DNA of 64,000 bases from Nocardioides marmoriginsengisoli (GCF_003725695.1 NZ_RJSE01000003.1:444026-508025), one strand, 5' to 3'; shown: positions 37,589 to 47,892, numbered from the stretch's first letter. Notes: a model not told the origin generated them from the sequence alone. Translations and numbers: made by a program.

Positions 37589-37624
37589 CCGCGGCCCCGG
37601 ACCGTTTCCGGTCCGGGGCCGCGG
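37589..37624. terminator. Strong hairpin between the M28-like gene and ilvC
   Basis: CCGCGGCCCCGGACC and GGTCCGGGGCCGCGG form a perfect 15-base stem with loop GTTTCC. It lies 22 bases upstream of the M28-like start and about 125 bases past the ilvC stop, so it most likely ends the ilvBNC transcript. The rest of 37625-37750 holds no gene; it contains two GTCAGCGTGC direct repeats. Confidence 0.7.
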
Positions 37625-37750
37625 GATGAGCTTGCGGGGGTCAGCGTGCCCGCACGTTGACAGCGCGTGCGGCCGCAAGGCGGAGGCCCGAATGCGGCCT
37701 TAGAGCGAAGCGGCCGTCGAGGGCCGAACAACGCCGCGGACGCTCCGCTG

Positions 37751-38776
37751 TCAGCGTGCGGCCGAGCCCTCGGTGTAGTCCTTGTCTTCCTGCTTCCACG
37801 AGAAGTGCGAGCGCAGCGCGCGGCCGGTGGCCTCGATGGAGTGCTGCGCCTCCTCCTCGCGGAGCTTGAGGAACTCGGCACCGCCGTTGTCCTGGTCGGC
37901 GATGAACCGGGTCGCGAACGCACCGCTCTGGATGTCATCGAGGATCGACTTCATGCTGGCCTTGACCTCGGGGGTCACCACGCGCGGGCCGGAGACGTAG
38001 TCGCCGTACTCGGCGGTGTCGGAGACCGACCAGCGCTGCTTGGCGATGCCGCCCTCCCACATCAGGTCGACGATCAGCTTCAGCTCGTGGAGGACCTCGA
38101 AGTAGGCGATCTCCGGCTGGTAGCCGGCCTCGGTCAGGGTCTCGAACCCGGCCTGGACGAGGTGCGAGACACCACCGCAGAGGACGGCCTGCTCACCGAA
38201 CAGGTCGGTCTCGGTCTCCTCGGTGAAGGTGGTCTTGATGACGCCGGCGCGGGTGCCGCCGATGGCCTTGGCGTAGGACTTCGCGAGCTCCCAGGCGTTG
38301 CCCGAGGCGTCCTGCTCGACGGCGATGATGTCCGGGATGCCGCGGCCGGCGACGTACTCGCGACGGACCGTGTGACCCGGGGCCTTCGGGGCGACCAGGA
38401 TGACGTCGACGCCCTCGGGGGCCTGGATGTAGCCGAAGCGCACGTTGAAGCCGTGGCCGAAGACGAGGGTGTCGCCGGCCGCGATGTGCGGCTCGATCGA
38501 CTCGGCGTAGATGTGCCGCTGGAACTGGTCGGGGGCGAGGATGACGACGACGTCGGCCTCCTGGACCGCCTCGGCGACGGGGAGGACGCGCAGGCCCTCC
38601 TCCTCGGCCTTGGCGATGCTCTTGGAGCCTTCCTTCAGGCCGACCCGGACGTCGACGCCGGAGTCACGGAGGTTCAGCGCGTGGGCGTGGCCCTGGCTGC
38701 CGTACCCGATCACTGCGACCTGCTTGCCCTGGATCAGGGCGAGGTCGGCGTCGTCGTCGTAGAAAATTTCAGCCAC
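37751..38776 (-). CDS. ilvC: Ketol-acid reductoisomerase
   Basis: Second common step of valine and isoleucine synthesis: isomerises and reduces acetohydroxy acids. It is the 341-residue short (class I) form. The Rossmann motif [12 protein letters not shown] is at about 23-34, and the C-terminal helical domain with [17 protein letters not shown] carries the Mg-binding acidic residues. The GTG at 38776 has GGAGAG upstream. It is the third gene of ilvB-ilvN-ilvC. Confidence 0.97.
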   Translation of the reverse strand: MAEIFYDDDADLALIQGKQVAVIGYGSQGHAHALNLRDSGVDVRVGLKEGSKSIAKAEEEGLRVLPVAEAVQEADVVVILAPDQFQRHIYAESIEPHIAAGDTLVFGHGFNVRFGYIQAPEGVDVILVAPKAPGHTVRREYVAGRGIPDIIAVEQDASGNAWELAKSYAKAIGGTRAGVIKTTFTEETETDLFGEQAVLCGGVSHLVQAGFETLTEAGYQPEIAYFEVLHELKLIVDLMWEGGIAKQRWSVSDTAEYGDYVSGPRVVTPEVKASMKSILDDIQSGAFATRFIADQDNGGAEFLKLREEEAQHSIEATGRALRSHFSWKQEDKDYTEGSAAR

Positions 38777-38801
38777 GGGGGCTCTCCTTCTGATTGATTC
38801 T

Positions 38802-38826
38802 CGGTGGTTGAGCTTGTCGAAGCCCG
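38802..38826. repeat. Dispersed repeat relative, ilvN-ilvC gap
   Basis: CGGTGGTTGAGCTTGTCGAAG followed by CCCG is close to the widespread actinobacterial TGGTTGAGCCTGTCGAAACCA-type repeat. It is related to the copies at 53747-53772 and 57647-57672. It lies between ilvN and ilvC. Confidence 0.5.
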
Positions 38827-38835
38827 TCGTGCGCG

Positions 38836-39375
38836 TCAGGCGCCGAAGGCAGTGACCGGAACAGGAACCGGGCGCAGGGTGCGCTCGGTGATGGAGCGTC
38901 CGCCGCGGCCGATGGCGACCAGGCCGGACTGGACGAGCTCCCGGATGCCGAACGGCTCGAGGACCCGCAGGAAGTCGGTGAGCTTGTCGGAGTTGCCGGT
39001 GACCTCGATGGTGATCGCGTCCGGGGACACGTCCACGACGCGCGCCTTGAACAGCTGCACCACGTCGAGGATCTGCGAACGGGTCTCCAGGTCGGCCTTG
39101 ACCTTGACCAGCAGCAGCTCCCGCTCGATCGACTCGCGGTCCTCCAGCTCGACGATCTTGATCACCTCGATCAGCTTGTTCAGCTGCTTGGTGACCTGCT
39201 CGAGCGGGGACTCCTCGACGTTGACCACGATCGTCATCCGGGAGATCTCCGGGTGCTCGGTCGGGCCGACGGCCAGGGAGTCGATGTTGAAGCCGCGGCG
39301 GCTGAACAGGCCGGCGATCCGGGCCAGGACGCCGGGCTTGTTCTCCACCAGAACGCTCAACGTATGAACAGTCAT
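38836..39375 (-). CDS. ilvN: Acetolactate synthase small (regulatory) subunit
   Basis: A 179-residue ACT-domain subunit that binds valine and confers feedback inhibition on IlvB. The N-terminal ACT domain shows [20 protein letters not shown] and the [10 protein letters not shown] motif; the C-terminal ACT-like domain is complete. The start overlaps the ilvB stop by one base (TGATG), ensuring coupled synthesis. Confidence 0.97.
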   Translation of the reverse strand: MTVHTLSVLVENKPGVLARIAGLFSRRGFNIDSLAVGPTEHPEISRMTIVVNVEESPLEQVTKQLNKLIEVIKIVELEDRESIERELLLVKVKADLETRSQILDVVQLFKARVVDVSPDAITIEVTGNSDKLTDFLRVLEPFGIRELVQSGLVAIGRGGRSITERTLRPVPVPVTAFGA

Positions 39376-41141
39376 CAGAGCTCGTCCTCCTCGAAGTCGG
39401 GCGCCAGGTCGCGGGCGTACTTGATGTCGTCGTTGGACGTGCCGGCGGCGACCATCGGCCAGACCATCGCGTCCCGGAAGACCCGGAAGTCCACGACCAC
39501 CGGGACGTCGTCGATCTCCATCGCCTTCTTGATCGTCGCGTCCACGTCACCGGCGTTGTCGCAGGAGAGTCCCACGGCGCCGTACGCGTCGGCGAGCTTG
39601 ACGAAGTCCGGGATCCGGCGCTTCGGCCCGGTGTGCAGGTCGGTGTTGGAGTAGCGGCCCTCGTAGAACAGGGTCTGCCACTGCCGCACCATGCCGAGCG
39701 ACTCGTTGTTGATGATCGCCACCTTGATCGGGATGCCCTCGATCGTGCAGGTGGCGAGCTCCTGGTTGGTCATCTGGAAGCAGCCGTCGCCGTCGATCGC
39801 CCAGACGGTGGCGTCGGGTCGGCCGACCTTCGCCCCCATCGCGGCCGGGACCGCGAAGCCCATCGTGCCGGCACCACCGGAGTTGATCCAGGTGTTGGGG
39901 TTCTCGAAGCCCAGGTAGTGGGTGGCCCACATCTGGTGCTGGCCGACACCTGCGCAGTAGATCGACTCCGGGCCGCTGATCGCACCGAGGCGCTCGAGCA
40001 CGTACTGCGGCGCCAGGCCGTCGGCGGGAGTGTCGTAGCCGAGCGGGTACTGCGCCTTGATGCCGGCGACGAACTTGACCCAGCCCTCGAAGTCTCCCGT
40101 GTTGCCGGCGTCCTGCTCGGCCTGCAGCGCGACGATCAGGTCGGCGATCACCTCGCGGCAGTCACCGACGATCGGCACGTCGACGTACCGGTTCTTGCCG
40201 ATCTCGGCCGGGTCGATGTCGGCGTGGATGACCTTCGCGCCGGGCGCGAAGGAGTCCAGGTTGCCGGTCACCCGGTCGTCGAACCGTGCTCCGAGGCTGA
40301 TGATCAGGTCGCTCTTCTGCAGACCCGCCACCGCGGCGACCGTGCCGTGCATGCCGGGCATGCCCAGGTGCTGCGGGTGGCTGTCCGGGAACGCGCCGCG
40401 GGCCATCAGCGTGGTGACCACAGGGATGCCGGTCATCTCGGCGAGCACCCGGAGCTCCTGCGCCGCCTTCGCCCGGATCACGCCGCCGCCGACGTAGAGG
40501 ACCGGCTTGCTGGCCTCCAGGATCAGCTTGGTCGCCTCGCGGATCTGCTTCGAGTGCGGCCGCGCCACCGGGCGGTAGCCGGGCAGGTTGATCTCGGCCG
40601 GCCAGTCGAAGGTCGTCATCGCCTGCAGCGCCGACTTGGCCACGTCGACCAGGACCGGGCCCGGGCGGCCGGTCGAGGCCAGGTAGAACGCCTCGGCGAC
40701 GGTGCGCGGGATCTCGGCCGGGTCGGTGACCAGGAAGTTGTGCTTGGTGATCGGCATCGTGATGCCGCGGATGTCCGCTTCCTGGAACGCGTCCGTGCCG
40801 ATCGCCGCGGCCGGGACCTGGCCGGTGACGGCGACCATCGGGACCGAGTCCATGTAGGCGTCCGCGATCGGGGTGACCAGGTTGGTCGCGCCCGGGCCGC
40901 TGGTGGCCATGCAGACCCCCACCTTGCCCGTCGCCGCGGCGTACCCCTGGGCAGCGTGCCCGGCACCCTGCTCGTGGCGTACGAGGATGTGCCGGATCTT
41001 GGAGTCGTACAGCGGGTCGTACGCCGGGAGGATGGCTCCGCCGGGGATGCCGAAGATGTTCTCGGCGCCGGCGCTCTCCAGCGACATGATCAGACTCTGG
41101 GCACCGGTCACCTGCGTCCCGGTCGTGCCCTGCTCGGTCAT
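39375..41141 (-). CDS. ilvB: Acetolactate synthase large (catalytic) subunit
   Basis: TPP- and FAD-dependent condensation of pyruvate with pyruvate or 2-ketobutyrate, 588 residues. The catalytic Glu is in [16 protein letters not shown] and the TPP/Mg motif is [14 protein letters not shown]...NN. The ATG at 41141 has AGGAA five bases upstream; the frame is open 19 codons further into the attenuator, which is not translated as IlvB. It is first of ilvBNC and preceded by a leader-peptide attenuator. Confidence 0.97.
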   Translation of the reverse strand: MTEQGTTGTQVTGAQSLIMSLESAGAENIFGIPGGAILPAYDPLYDSKIRHILVRHEQGAGHAAQGYAAATGKVGVCMATSGPGATNLVTPIADAYMDSVPMVAVTGQVPAAAIGTDAFQEADIRGITMPITKHNFLVTDPAEIPRTVAEAFYLASTGRPGPVLVDVAKSALQAMTTFDWPAEINLPGYRPVARPHSKQIREATKLILEASKPVLYVGGGVIRAKAAQELRVLAEMTGIPVVTTLMARGAFPDSHPQHLGMPGMHGTVAAVAGLQKSDLIISLGARFDDRVTGNLDSFAPGAKVIHADIDPAEIGKNRYVDVPIVGDCREVIADLIVALQAEQDAGNTGDFEGWVKFVAGIKAQYPLGYDTPADGLAPQYVLERLGAISGPESIYCAGVGQHQMWATHYLGFENPNTWINSGGAGTMGFAVPAAMGAKVGRPDATVWAIDGDGCFQMTNQELATCTIEGIPIKVAIINNESLGMVRQWQTLFYEGRYSNTDLHTGPKRRIPDFVKLADAYGAVGLSCDNAGDVDATIKKAMEIDDVPVVVDFRVFRDAMVWPMVAAGTSNDDIKYARDLAPDFEEDEL

Positions 41142-41180
41142 CGCATTCCTTCGGTGGTCTCTCGTGGGCTTCTCTGCATC

Positions 41181-41214
41181 AAAAAACCCCCCGGCCAATG
41201 ATGGCAGCGAGGGG
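41181..41214 (-). terminator. ilvB attenuator terminator
   Basis: On the minus strand CCCCTCGCTGCC pairs imperfectly with GGCCGGGGGG, followed by six T. It ends 40 bases before the ilvB ATG. An upstream competing pair, GACGCGTG/CACGCGTC (41250-41257 with 41217-41224), begins in the leader-peptide end. Confidence 0.85.
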
Positions 41215-41243
41215 TCGACGCGTGGGCGTTGGGGCTGGTGGCC

Positions 41244-41285
41244 TCAGCTCACGCGTCGCGTGCGTACAAGAATCTCAAAACGCAT
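41244..41285 (-). CDS. ilvB leader peptide (MRFEILVRTRRVS)
   Basis: A 13-codon frame with consecutive Ile-Leu-Val codons (ATT CTT GTA) sits in front of a competing hairpin and U-tailed terminator. This is the classical branched-chain attenuator, described for ilvB in other Actinobacteria. The promoter places +1 on the A of its ATG, so it is leaderless. Confidence 0.88.
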   Translation of the reverse strand: MRFEILVRTRRVS

Positions 41286-41291
41286 GGACAC

Positions 41292-41321
41292 ATAGTGCCC
41301 CTCGTGCCGTACGGCGCTCAA
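41292..41321 (-). promoter_or_regulatory. ilvB leader promoter
   Basis: TTGAGC (41316-41321), an 18-base spacer and CACTAT (41292-41297) on the minus strand place transcription start at 41285, the first base of the leader peptide. Confidence 0.55.
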
Positions 41322-41337
41322 CTCACTATGCCAGTCA

Positions 41338-41352
41338 TCCCATCATTTGGGA
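41338..41352. promoter_or_regulatory. Candidate NdgR operator upstream of ilvB
   Basis: TCCCA-TCATT-TGGGA is a perfect 5-5-5 dyad 17 bases upstream of the -35. It has the same half-site pattern (TCYCA/TGRGA) and spacing as 2939-2953 in the leuC-ndgR gap. Confidence 0.5.
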
Positions 41353-41387
41353 CACGCGTCTCGACTACTGGTTCTCCTTTCGCTCGC

Positions 41388-42404
41388 TCACTGGAAGCTG
41401 ACGAACGAGATCCGCGGCCGGATCCGCAGGACCCGCTCCGGGCGCATCCGCGGGACGTCCTCGTCGTAGAAGAGCTTGAAGCCGAGCGCGAACTGCGACG
41501 GCCTGATCACCGCGCGGAAGGTCGCCAGCTTCGCCCGCGGCGGACCGAACCCGTCGACGTGCTGCACCATCGCCAGGTGCGGTCGCGGCCGCACCCGCTC
41601 GATGCCGCGGATCATCGAGGTCCGGAACTGGTGGAGCAGGAAGACCTTCTCCGGGAGCCCCTCGCGCACGGTCAGGTCCTCCAGCCAGGCCGAGACCCGG
41701 TTGACCTCGGCGGCCGCCACCGAGCCGATCACCCGGCCGGGGACCTGCCGGGGACGCATCCGCCACTCCGGATCCAGCGCGAGGCCGACCCACGGGTCCT
41801 TCAGCGCCCACTCCCAGCGCTTGGCGACCGACAGGAAGTCCGCGCGCCCGGGCTGGAGGTCCAGGATCAGCAGCGCGCCGTGGTGGTGCGCGGCGTCGAT
41901 GTAGCGCTGGACCTGCGCCCGCGGGATGTCGGCATTGAAGTCGCGGTCCTTGCCGGGACTTCCGTGCACCACCGTGGCGATCAGCTCGAAGACCGGTTGG
42001 ACGGGGCGGCCGCCGCGCGCGAACGGGGCGGCCGCCCTGATCAGCCGCGGCATGATCTGCTCCGGCGAACCCTCGCCCAGCACCCCGAGCGAGCCGGTGC
42101 CGGCGGTGCCGTAGTAGGCGACCAGCACCCGGTCGCCGGTGAAGATCCGGGCCGCTCCCCCGGGAAGGGTCCGGGGGACCTCGGGGCCCGCCGGCGTCGG
42201 GGCGGACGACGCGGGCGGAGCCGGCCTGATCGCCCGTGGCGCCGGCTTCCCGCTGCTCGGACCGGGATCTGCCGGCGCGGCCGGCGCCTGCTGCCCGACG
42301 GCGGCGATCACCAGCAGGAACGCGGCGAGCAGCAGCGAGACCAGGTACAGCGGCACCCAGTCGACGGAGTCCTCGGAGGTCGGCACGCCTCCATTCGACA
42401 CCAC
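41388..42404 (-). CDS. Membrane-anchored hypothetical protein, possibly TIM-barrel-like
   Basis: A 338-residue protein with one N-terminal membrane helix (about 17-37, VPLYLVSLLLAAFLLVIAAV), a Pro/Ala/Ser linker (about 40-80) and an outside domain of 255 residues. Stretches such as VLVAYYGTAGTGSLGVLGEG, HHHGALLILDLQPG and VGLALDPEWR suggest a TIM barrel of the glycosidase-like type. The function is not known. The start is uncertain: GTG 42404, or GTG 42386, which has GGAGG too close upstream. Confidence 0.7.
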   Translation of the reverse strand: MVSNGGVPTSEDSVDWVPLYLVSLLLAAFLLVIAAVGQQAPAAPADPGPSSGKPAPRAIRPAPPASSAPTPAGPEVPRTLPGGAARIFTGDRVLVAYYGTAGTGSLGVLGEGSPEQIMPRLIRAAAPFARGGRPVQPVFELIATVVHGSPGKDRDFNADIPRAQVQRYIDAAHHHGALLILDLQPGRADFLSVAKRWEWALKDPWVGLALDPEWRMRPRQVPGRVIGSVAAAEVNRVSAWLEDLTVREGLPEKVFLLHQFRTSMIRGIERVRPRPHLAMVQHVDGFGPPRAKLATFRAVIRPSQFALGFKLFYDEDVPRMRPERVLRIRPRISFVSFQ

Positions 42405-42447
42405 CGGTGGTGATCGCGGACAGCGGCCGGCGACGGCGAGCCCTCGA

Positions 42448-43332
42448 TCAGGCCGCCGAGGACGCCCGCAGCGCCGCGAACTCGCGGATCACGTCGAGGA
42501 GCAGCAGCATCGCCGGCGCGTCGTCGGCGCCGCGGTGGACCACCGAGAGCTCCTGGAACATCGGCGGGTCGAACTTGCGCACCGAGAACTCGCGCAGCGG
42601 CGCGCGCAGCGAGTCCACGCTGTGCCAGATGCAGGAGGCCAGTCCGGAGAGCACCGCCTCCAGCCAGACGCTGCGCTCGTCGCTCTCGATCGCGACCTCG
42701 GGCACGCAGCCGCAGGCCTCGAAGAAGCGGTCGAACGCGGCCCGGCGGTCGGTTCCGCTGGTCGGCAGCACCAGCGGAAGACCGCTCAGCTGCGCCACCG
42801 TGATCGGGTCGGGAGCCTCCAGCTCCGGCGGCGAGACCAGCAGGATCTCGGCGACCCCGAGCGGCACCGCCACCAGGTCGCTCTCGATCGCCTGGTCGCA
42901 GATCCCGAGGTCCGCCCGGCCGGTACCGACCAGCTCGTGCACCTCGCGGGCGTCCCCCGCCCCGATCAGCCGGGTGGGCACGGCGATCCCTTGCTGCTGG
43001 AGCAGCGCCAGGATCGGGACCGCCATCGAGGCCTGCAGGGTCGGCGTCGCGGCGATCACCAGCTGGGCGTCGCGGCTGGTGGCCTCGCCGACCCCGCGCA
43101 GCTCGTCGAGCGTGCGCAGCACCTTGCGCGCGCCGACCAGGAAGGCCTCGCCGTCGACCGTCAGCACGACCCCGCGCCCGGAGCGCGCGAACAGGACCAC
43201 GTCGAGCTCGCGCTCGAGCAGCCGGATCGCGCGGCTCAACGCCGGCTGAGCGACGTACAGGGCGGCCGCGGCAGCGGTCATGCTGCCCCGGTCCGCGGTC
43301 ATGACGACGTAGCGGAGCTGCTGGATGTTCAA
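42448..43332 (-). CDS. LysR-family transcriptional regulator
   Basis: A 294-residue regulator with an N-terminal winged helix (1-60, AAAALYVAQPALSRAIRLLE) and a periplasmic-binding-like effector domain (about 90-290). The TTG at 43332 has GAGGGGA seven bases upstream. It is divergent from the secreted SurE-like gene, with a 7-5-7 dyad between them, so that gene is the likely target. The ligand is unknown. Confidence 0.92.
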   Translation of the reverse strand: MNIQQLRYVVMTADRGSMTAAAAALYVAQPALSRAIRLLERELDVVLFARSGRGVVLTVDGEAFLVGARKVLRTLDELRGVGEATSRDAQLVIAATPTLQASMAVPILALLQQQGIAVPTRLIGAGDAREVHELVGTGRADLGICDQAIESDLVAVPLGVAEILLVSPPELEAPDPITVAQLSGLPLVLPTSGTDRRAAFDRFFEACGCVPEVAIESDERSVWLEAVLSGLASCIWHSVDSLRAPLREFSVRKFDPPMFQELSVVHRGADDAPAMLLLLDVIREFAALRASSAA

Positions 43333-43367
43333 CGCTGCCGTCCCCTCGTTACTCGTCGGTCATGCCC

Positions 43368-43386
43368 AACCGGTCTTGGACCGGTT
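43368..43386. promoter_or_regulatory. Dyad in the lysR-surE gap
   Basis: AACCGGT-CTTGG-ACCGGTT is a perfect inverted repeat in the 106-base divergent gap. It is a candidate binding site for the LysR protein. Confidence 0.5.
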
Positions 43387-43438
43387 CACCCGCACGGCCC
43401 GAATGTAAGGGCACTTGCACCCTTCCACGAGGAGAACC

Positions 43439-44476
43439 ATGCGATCCATCAGCTCACCCGCGCGACTCGTCGCCATCGGCGCCGCGCTGCTCACCGCCCT
43501 GGTCGGCACGATCGGCATCGCCCCGGCCCAGGCCGCTCCCCCGGCGCCGAGCCTGAACGGCCTCAAGGTCCTGATCACCAACGACGACAGCGCCCGCGGG
43601 CTGGACGCCGGCTTCGGCACCGACGGCAAGGGCCTGTACGAGCTCCGCAAGGCCTTCTGCGCCGCCGGCGCGGACGTCCTGGTGGTGGCCCCGTGGTCGC
43701 AGCAGAGCGGCGCCGCTGCCCGGATCGCCTCGCCCGGTTTCGCTCCGGTGCCGCTGACCGTCCAGGCGGTCACCCCGCCCGCGGCGTACACCAGCGACTG
43801 CGCGGGCTCCTCGACCGGCGGAGCCGTCTTCGGCGTCTGCATGACCGCCGGGCCGTGCGCCTCCGGCGTCCCGTCCGCCTCGCCCGCCGACACGGTGAAC
43901 ATCGCGCTGAGCCGGTTCGCGAAGAACTACTGGCCCGAGGGGCCGGACGTGGTCCTCTCCGGCATCAACTTCGGCCAGAACGTCGGCGCGACGCTGAACC
44001 ACTCCGGCACCGTCGGCGCCGCCGTGACCGCCCGCGAGTACGGCGTCCCGGCCTTCGCGTTCAGCGCCGAGGTGCCCCGCAACCTGGCCCAGATCCCGTT
44101 CGTTCCGTTCGCCCAGACTGCCGCGTTCGCGACCGATCTGGTGCTGAAGACGATCAAGAGCAAGCAGCTCAAGCCCGGCCTGGTGCTCAACGCGAACTAC
44201 CCGTTCGTGGACACCGCTGCCGGAGAGAAGCTCGGCAAGACCGTCACCACCGTGGCCGGGACGTCCAACGACATCGGATTCGACTTCACCGGCTCGGTGC
44301 CGGCCACCGGCGGCACCTACCTGCTGAACCCGGGCGTCCCGCCGGCGGAGACCCGGAAGAAGGCGGACACGACCGCGCTCGCGGCCAACAACATCCCGGT
44401 CACCCCGCTGGACGGCGACTGGACGCTGCCGAACCAGGGCGGCCTGCTGACCGCCCTGCTGGCGATCTTCGGCTGA
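43439..44476 (+). CDS. Secreted SurE-like 5'/3'-nucleotidase
   Basis: A 345-residue exported protein. The signal peptide is residues 1 to about 34 (LVAIGAALLTALVGTIGIA...AQA). The SurE fold follows: the metal-binding start VLITNDDSARG, then SGINFGQNVG and HSGTVGAAV, giving the Asp-Asp, Ser and Asn ligands. Usual SurE is cytosolic, so secretion implies scavenging of phosphate from nucleotides outside the cell. The ATG at 43439 has AGGAG six bases upstream. Confidence 0.88.
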   Translation: MRSISSPARLVAIGAALLTALVGTIGIAPAQAAPPAPSLNGLKVLITNDDSARGLDAGFGTDGKGLYELRKAFCAAGADVLVVAPWSQQSGAAARIASPGFAPVPLTVQAVTPPAAYTSDCAGSSTGGAVFGVCMTAGPCASGVPSASPADTVNIALSRFAKNYWPEGPDVVLSGINFGQNVGATLNHSGTVGAAVTAREYGVPAFAFSAEVPRNLAQIPFVPFAQTAAFATDLVLKTIKSKQLKPGLVLNANYPFVDTAAGEKLGKTVTTVAGTSNDIGFDFTGSVPATGGTYLLNPGVPPAETRKKADTTALAANNIPVTPLDGDWTLPNQGGLLTALLAIFG

Positions 44477-44487
44477 GCGGATCGTCA

Positions 44488-44522
44488 CGACAGGCCCGGC
44501 GTCTCGTACGCCGGGCCTGTCG
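44488..44522. terminator. Bidirectional terminator after surE-like gene
   Basis: CGACAGGCCCGGCGT and ACGCCGGGCCTGTCG form a perfect 15-base stem with a 5-base loop between convergent genes. Confidence 0.85.
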
Positions 44523-44537
44523 CGGCGCCCGGAGCTG

Positions 44538-44954
44538 TCAGTCCGGGATGACCAGGTGCTCCATCGCGGTGTTGACGGCGATCTCCCAGCGGAATCCGTC
44601 GGGGTCCGCGAAGTAGCCGGTGTAGCCGCCCCAGTCCCGGCGCTCGCCGCGGGCGACCGGGTCGGCGCCGATGCTCGCCGCGAGCGCCAGGATCTCGTCG
44701 ACCTCGGCCTCGGTGCGGACGTTGTGCGCCAGCGTGATCGGGACGATCCCCTCGCCGCGCCGGATGGCCCCGACCTCGCCCTCGAAGCCGGACTCGGCCC
44801 AGAGCGAGAGCATCAGGTGCTCACCGGCGCGGATCATCAGCACCTCGCCCGGGACGTAGAGCTCCGGGGTCCAGCCGAGGCCGTCGACGTAGAAGGCGTG
44901 CGTCCGTCCGAGGTCGGCGACGGCCAGGGTGATGAAGCTGATCCTCTGATCCAT
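44538..44954 (-). CDS. VOC-superfamily (glyoxalase/bleomycin-resistance fold) protein
   Basis: A 138-residue protein with two beta-alpha-beta-beta-beta modules (ISFITLAVADLGRTHAFYVDG... and GYFADPDGFRWEIAV). The family includes metal-dependent glyoxalases, dioxygenases and drug-binding proteins; the exact role is not readable. The ATG at 44954 has CAGGCT ending 7 bases upstream and no ribosome site. Confidence 0.88.
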   Translation of the reverse strand: MDQRISFITLAVADLGRTHAFYVDGLGWTPELYVPGEVLMIRAGEHLMLSLWAESGFEGEVGAIRRGEGIVPITLAHNVRTEAEVDEILALAASIGADPVARGERRDWGGYTGYFADPDGFRWEIAVNTAMEHLVIPD

Positions 44955-44993
44955 GCGGCCAGCCTGCCGCACGGCACCGACAAACGGCTGCCG

Positions 44994-46682
44994 TCAGCCG
45001 CAGACCGCCCCGTGCGCGGCGGACTGGACGACCTTGGCGTACTTGCCGAGGACCCCGCGGGTGTACTTCGGCGGGTTCGGCTCCCAGCCCTCCTTGCGGG
45101 ACTCGAGATCGTCCATCGTGACCTCGAGGGTCTTGTTGGCGACGTCGAGGGTGATCGGGTCGCCGTCCTTGATGAACGCGATCGGGCCGCCGTCGACCGC
45201 TTCCGGGGCGATGTGGCCGACGCAGAGGCCGGTGGTGCCGCCGGAGAACCGGCCGTCGGTGACCAGCAGGACGTCCTTGCCCAGACCGGCGCCCTTGATG
45301 GCGCCGGTGATGGCGAGCATCTCGCGCATGCCCGGTCCGCCCTTGGGGCCCTCGTAGCGGATCACGACGACGTCGTTCGCGACGATCTTGCCCTCGGCCA
45401 GGGCGTCGAGCGCGGCCCGCTCCCCGTCGAAGACACGGGCCGTCCCGGTGAACGTGGTGTCGTCGAAGCCGGCGCTCTTGACCACGGCACCCTCGGGGGC
45501 CAGCGAGCCCTTGAGGATGGTGATGCCTCCGGTGGCATGGATCGGCTCGTTGATCTGCCGCAGCACGTCGCCGTCGAGCGGCTTCGGGTTCAGCGCCTCC
45601 AGGTTCTCCCGCATCGTCCGGCCCGTCACGGTCAGGCAGTCGCCGTGCATCAGGCCGGCGTCGAGCAGCGCCTTCATCACGACCGGGATGCCGCCGATCT
45701 TGTCGACGTCGTTCATCACGTACTTGCCGAACGGCTTCAGGTCGCCGAGGTGCGGGACCTTGTCGCCGATCCGGTTGAAGTCGTCGATGGTCAGGTCGAC
45801 CTCGGCCTCGCGGGCGATCGCCAGCAGGTGCAGGACGGCGTTCGTCGAACCGCCCAGCGCCATCACGACCGCGATGGCGTTCTCGAAGGCCGGCTTGGTC
45901 ATGATCTGGCGCGCGGTGATGCCCTGGCGCAGCATCTCGACGACGGCCTCGCCGGAGCGGTGCGCGAAGCCGTCACGGCGGCGGTCGACCGCCGGCGGCG
46001 CGGCGCTGCCGGGCAGCGACATGCCCAGGGCCTCGGCCACCGAGGCCATCGTGTTCGCGGTGTACATCCCGCCGCAGGCGCCCTCGCCCGGACAGATCGC
46101 CTTCTCGATCCGGTCCACCTCGTCGCGGGTGATCTTGCCGGCCAGGCACGCGCCGACCGCCTCGAACGCGTCGATGATGGTGACGTCGTGGCCGTCGACC
46201 GAGCCGGGCATCGTCGAACCGGCGTACAGGAAGACGCTGGCCAGGTCGAGACGGGCCGCGGCCATCAGCATCCCGGGGAGCGACTTGTCGCAGCCGGCCA
46301 GCAGCACCGAGCCGTCGAGCCGCTCGGCCATCATCACGGTCTCGACCGAGTCGGCGATCACCTCACGGCTGACCAGCGAGAAGTGCATCCCCTCGTGGCC
46401 CATCGAGATGCCGTCGGAGACCGAGATCGTGCCGAACTCGAGCGGGTAGCCGCCGGCGGCGTGCACGCCGTTCTTCACGGCCTTCGCGAGCCGGTCCAGC
46501 GACAGGTTGCAGGGGGTGATCTCGTTCCAGCTGGACGCGACCCCGATCTGCGGCTTGACCCAGTCGTCGTCGCCCATCCCTACCGCCCGGAGCATCCCTC
46601 GCGCGGCGGCCTTCTCGAGGCCGTCGGTGACGTCGCGGGAGCGGGGCTTCATGTCGGGCGCCGAGGAAGGTGTCTGCGTCAT
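44994..46682 (-). CDS. ilvD: Dihydroxy-acid dehydratase
   Basis: Third common step of valine and isoleucine synthesis; an Fe-S dehydratase of 562 residues. The three cluster cysteines are visible in [19 protein letters not shown] and [14 protein letters not shown]. The ATG at 46682 has GGGGAGA upstream; the in-frame extension of 12 codons lacks support. It stands apart from ilvBNC, 4 kb away on the same strand, downstream of a BNR-repeat gene. Confidence 0.97.
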   Translation of the reverse strand: MTQTPSSAPDMKPRSRDVTDGLEKAAARGMLRAVGMGDDDWVKPQIGVASSWNEITPCNLSLDRLAKAVKNGVHAAGGYPLEFGTISVSDGISMGHEGMHFSLVSREVIADSVETVMMAERLDGSVLLAGCDKSLPGMLMAAARLDLASVFLYAGSTMPGSVDGHDVTIIDAFEAVGACLAGKITRDEVDRIEKAICPGEGACGGMYTANTMASVAEALGMSLPGSAAPPAVDRRRDGFAHRSGEAVVEMLRQGITARQIMTKPAFENAIAVVMALGGSTNAVLHLLAIAREAEVDLTIDDFNRIGDKVPHLGDLKPFGKYVMNDVDKIGGIPVVMKALLDAGLMHGDCLTVTGRTMRENLEALNPKPLDGDVLRQINEPIHATGGITILKGSLAPEGAVVKSAGFDDTTFTGTARVFDGERAALDALAEGKIVANDVVVIRYEGPKGGPGMREMLAITGAIKGAGLGKDVLLVTDGRFSGGTTGLCVGHIAPEAVDGGPIAFIKDGDPITLDVANKTLEVTMDDLESRKEGWEPNPPKYTRGVLGKYAKVVQSAAHGAVCG

Positions 46683-46755
46683 GGGCCCATTCTCCCCGAC
46701 GGGACCAGCGGTTCGCACAGGTGTTCCGCAGAACGGCCCTCCGCCGCCGCTCCGG

Positions 46756-47835
46756 TCAGTACGCCGCGGCCCGGACCGCCATCACGTCGGGCAGGTTGGC
46801 GACCACCTGGTCCCAGGTCTCGCCGCCGTCCGGCGAACCCCAGACCGCTCCGTTCCGGGCACCCAGGTAGATGCCGGGCTGGTCGTGCGTGTCGACGCAG
46901 AGGGCGTCCCGCATCACCGCGACGTAGAAGTCGTCGGGCAGCCCCCGGTCGAGCGGCTGCCAGGACTCCCCCGCGTCCCGGGAACGCCAGACCTTCGCGT
47001 GCGCCTCGGGCGGGTAGCGCCGGTCCCCGCCGTTGATCGGGAACACGTACACCGTCTCCGGCTCGTGCGGGTGCACCACGATCGGGAAGCCGAAATCGGC
47101 CGGCAGCCCGTCGGCGATCGAGGTCCAGGTCGCGGCGTGGTCGTCGGAGCGGTAGACACCGCCGTGGTTCTGCAGGAAGAGCCGCTCCGGGCGGTCCGGG
47201 TGCCGGGCGATCTTGTGCACGCACTGGCCGTACTCGGGGTACTGCTCCCCCTCGGGGAGGAACTCCGCCCGGACGCCGACGTTGCGGGGCTCCCACGAGG
47301 CGCCGCCGTCCGCGGTCTGGTAGCAGCCGCCGGTCGAGATCGCCACGGTCACCGAGTCCGGATCGGTCGGGTGCGGAAGGATCGTGTGGAACGCCTGGCC
47401 GCCGAAGCCCTCGCCCCACTCCTGACGGTGCGGGTGCTCCCAGAGCCCGCGCTCGAGAGCGAAGCTCTCACCGCCGTCGGTGGACCGGAACACCGCACCG
47501 GGTTCGGTACCGGCGAAGACGACCCCTGGTTCCGAGCCCGCGACGAGCTGCCAGACCCGTTCGACCGACGCGTCCAGGTCACCGGGGAAGTGCGCGCCGG
47601 AGGTGGCCCGCCAGGTCTCGCCGAGGTCGTCGGAGATCTGGATCTGCGGTCCGGTCCACGGCGACGAGGCGCCGGCGTACAGGCGAGGCCGGCCGTCGCG
47701 CACGTCGACCATGCAGGAGTAGACCTCCATCATGTCGAAGTGCGGACCCGACCAGGTCCACGCCGTACGACGCTCGTCGGACCGGCCGACCCACAGGCCC
47801 TTGCGGGTGCCGACCAGGAGAATCGTTGCGTTCAT
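46756..47835 (-). CDS. BNR/sialidase-like beta-propeller protein
   Basis: A 359-residue predicted beta-propeller without signal peptide. Repeated S-x-D-G-G-x-[ST]-[WF] (Asp-box) motifs are visible, for example [26 protein letters not shown] and SPDGGETWD. Relatives are annotated as exo-alpha-sialidase or glycosyl hydrolase-like, but a catalytic set cannot be confirmed. CATGCT ends 7 bases before the ATG, suggesting a leaderless message. Confidence 0.82.
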   Translation of the reverse strand: MNATILLVGTRKGLWVGRSDERRTAWTWSGPHFDMMEVYSCMVDVRDGRPRLYAGASSPWTGPQIQISDDLGETWRATSGAHFPGDLDASVERVWQLVAGSEPGVVFAGTEPGAVFRSTDGGESFALERGLWEHPHRQEWGEGFGGQAFHTILPHPTDPDSVTVAISTGGCYQTADGGASWEPRNVGVRAEFLPEGEQYPEYGQCVHKIARHPDRPERLFLQNHGGVYRSDDHAATWTSIADGLPADFGFPIVVHPHEPETVYVFPINGGDRRYPPEAHAKVWRSRDAGESWQPLDRGLPDDFYVAVMRDALCVDTHDQPGIYLGARNGAVWGSPDGGETWDQVVANLPDVMAVRAAAY

Positions 47836-47892
47836 CGGTCGAGCATGCGCCTCCTCCCCGGTCGACCTCAAGGGGTGGACGTGCAGACCTGT

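Noticed and set aside
41142-41198. N-terminal extension of IlvB by 19 residues
   Set aside because: The extra codons lie in the attenuator terminator region; AGGAA before the ATG at 41141 and the family N-terminus support the shorter form.
42139-44616. An 825-codon open frame opposite and across the LysR and SurE-like genes
   Set aside because: Low-complexity Arg/Pro translation overlapping well-supported genes with ribosome sites and motifs.
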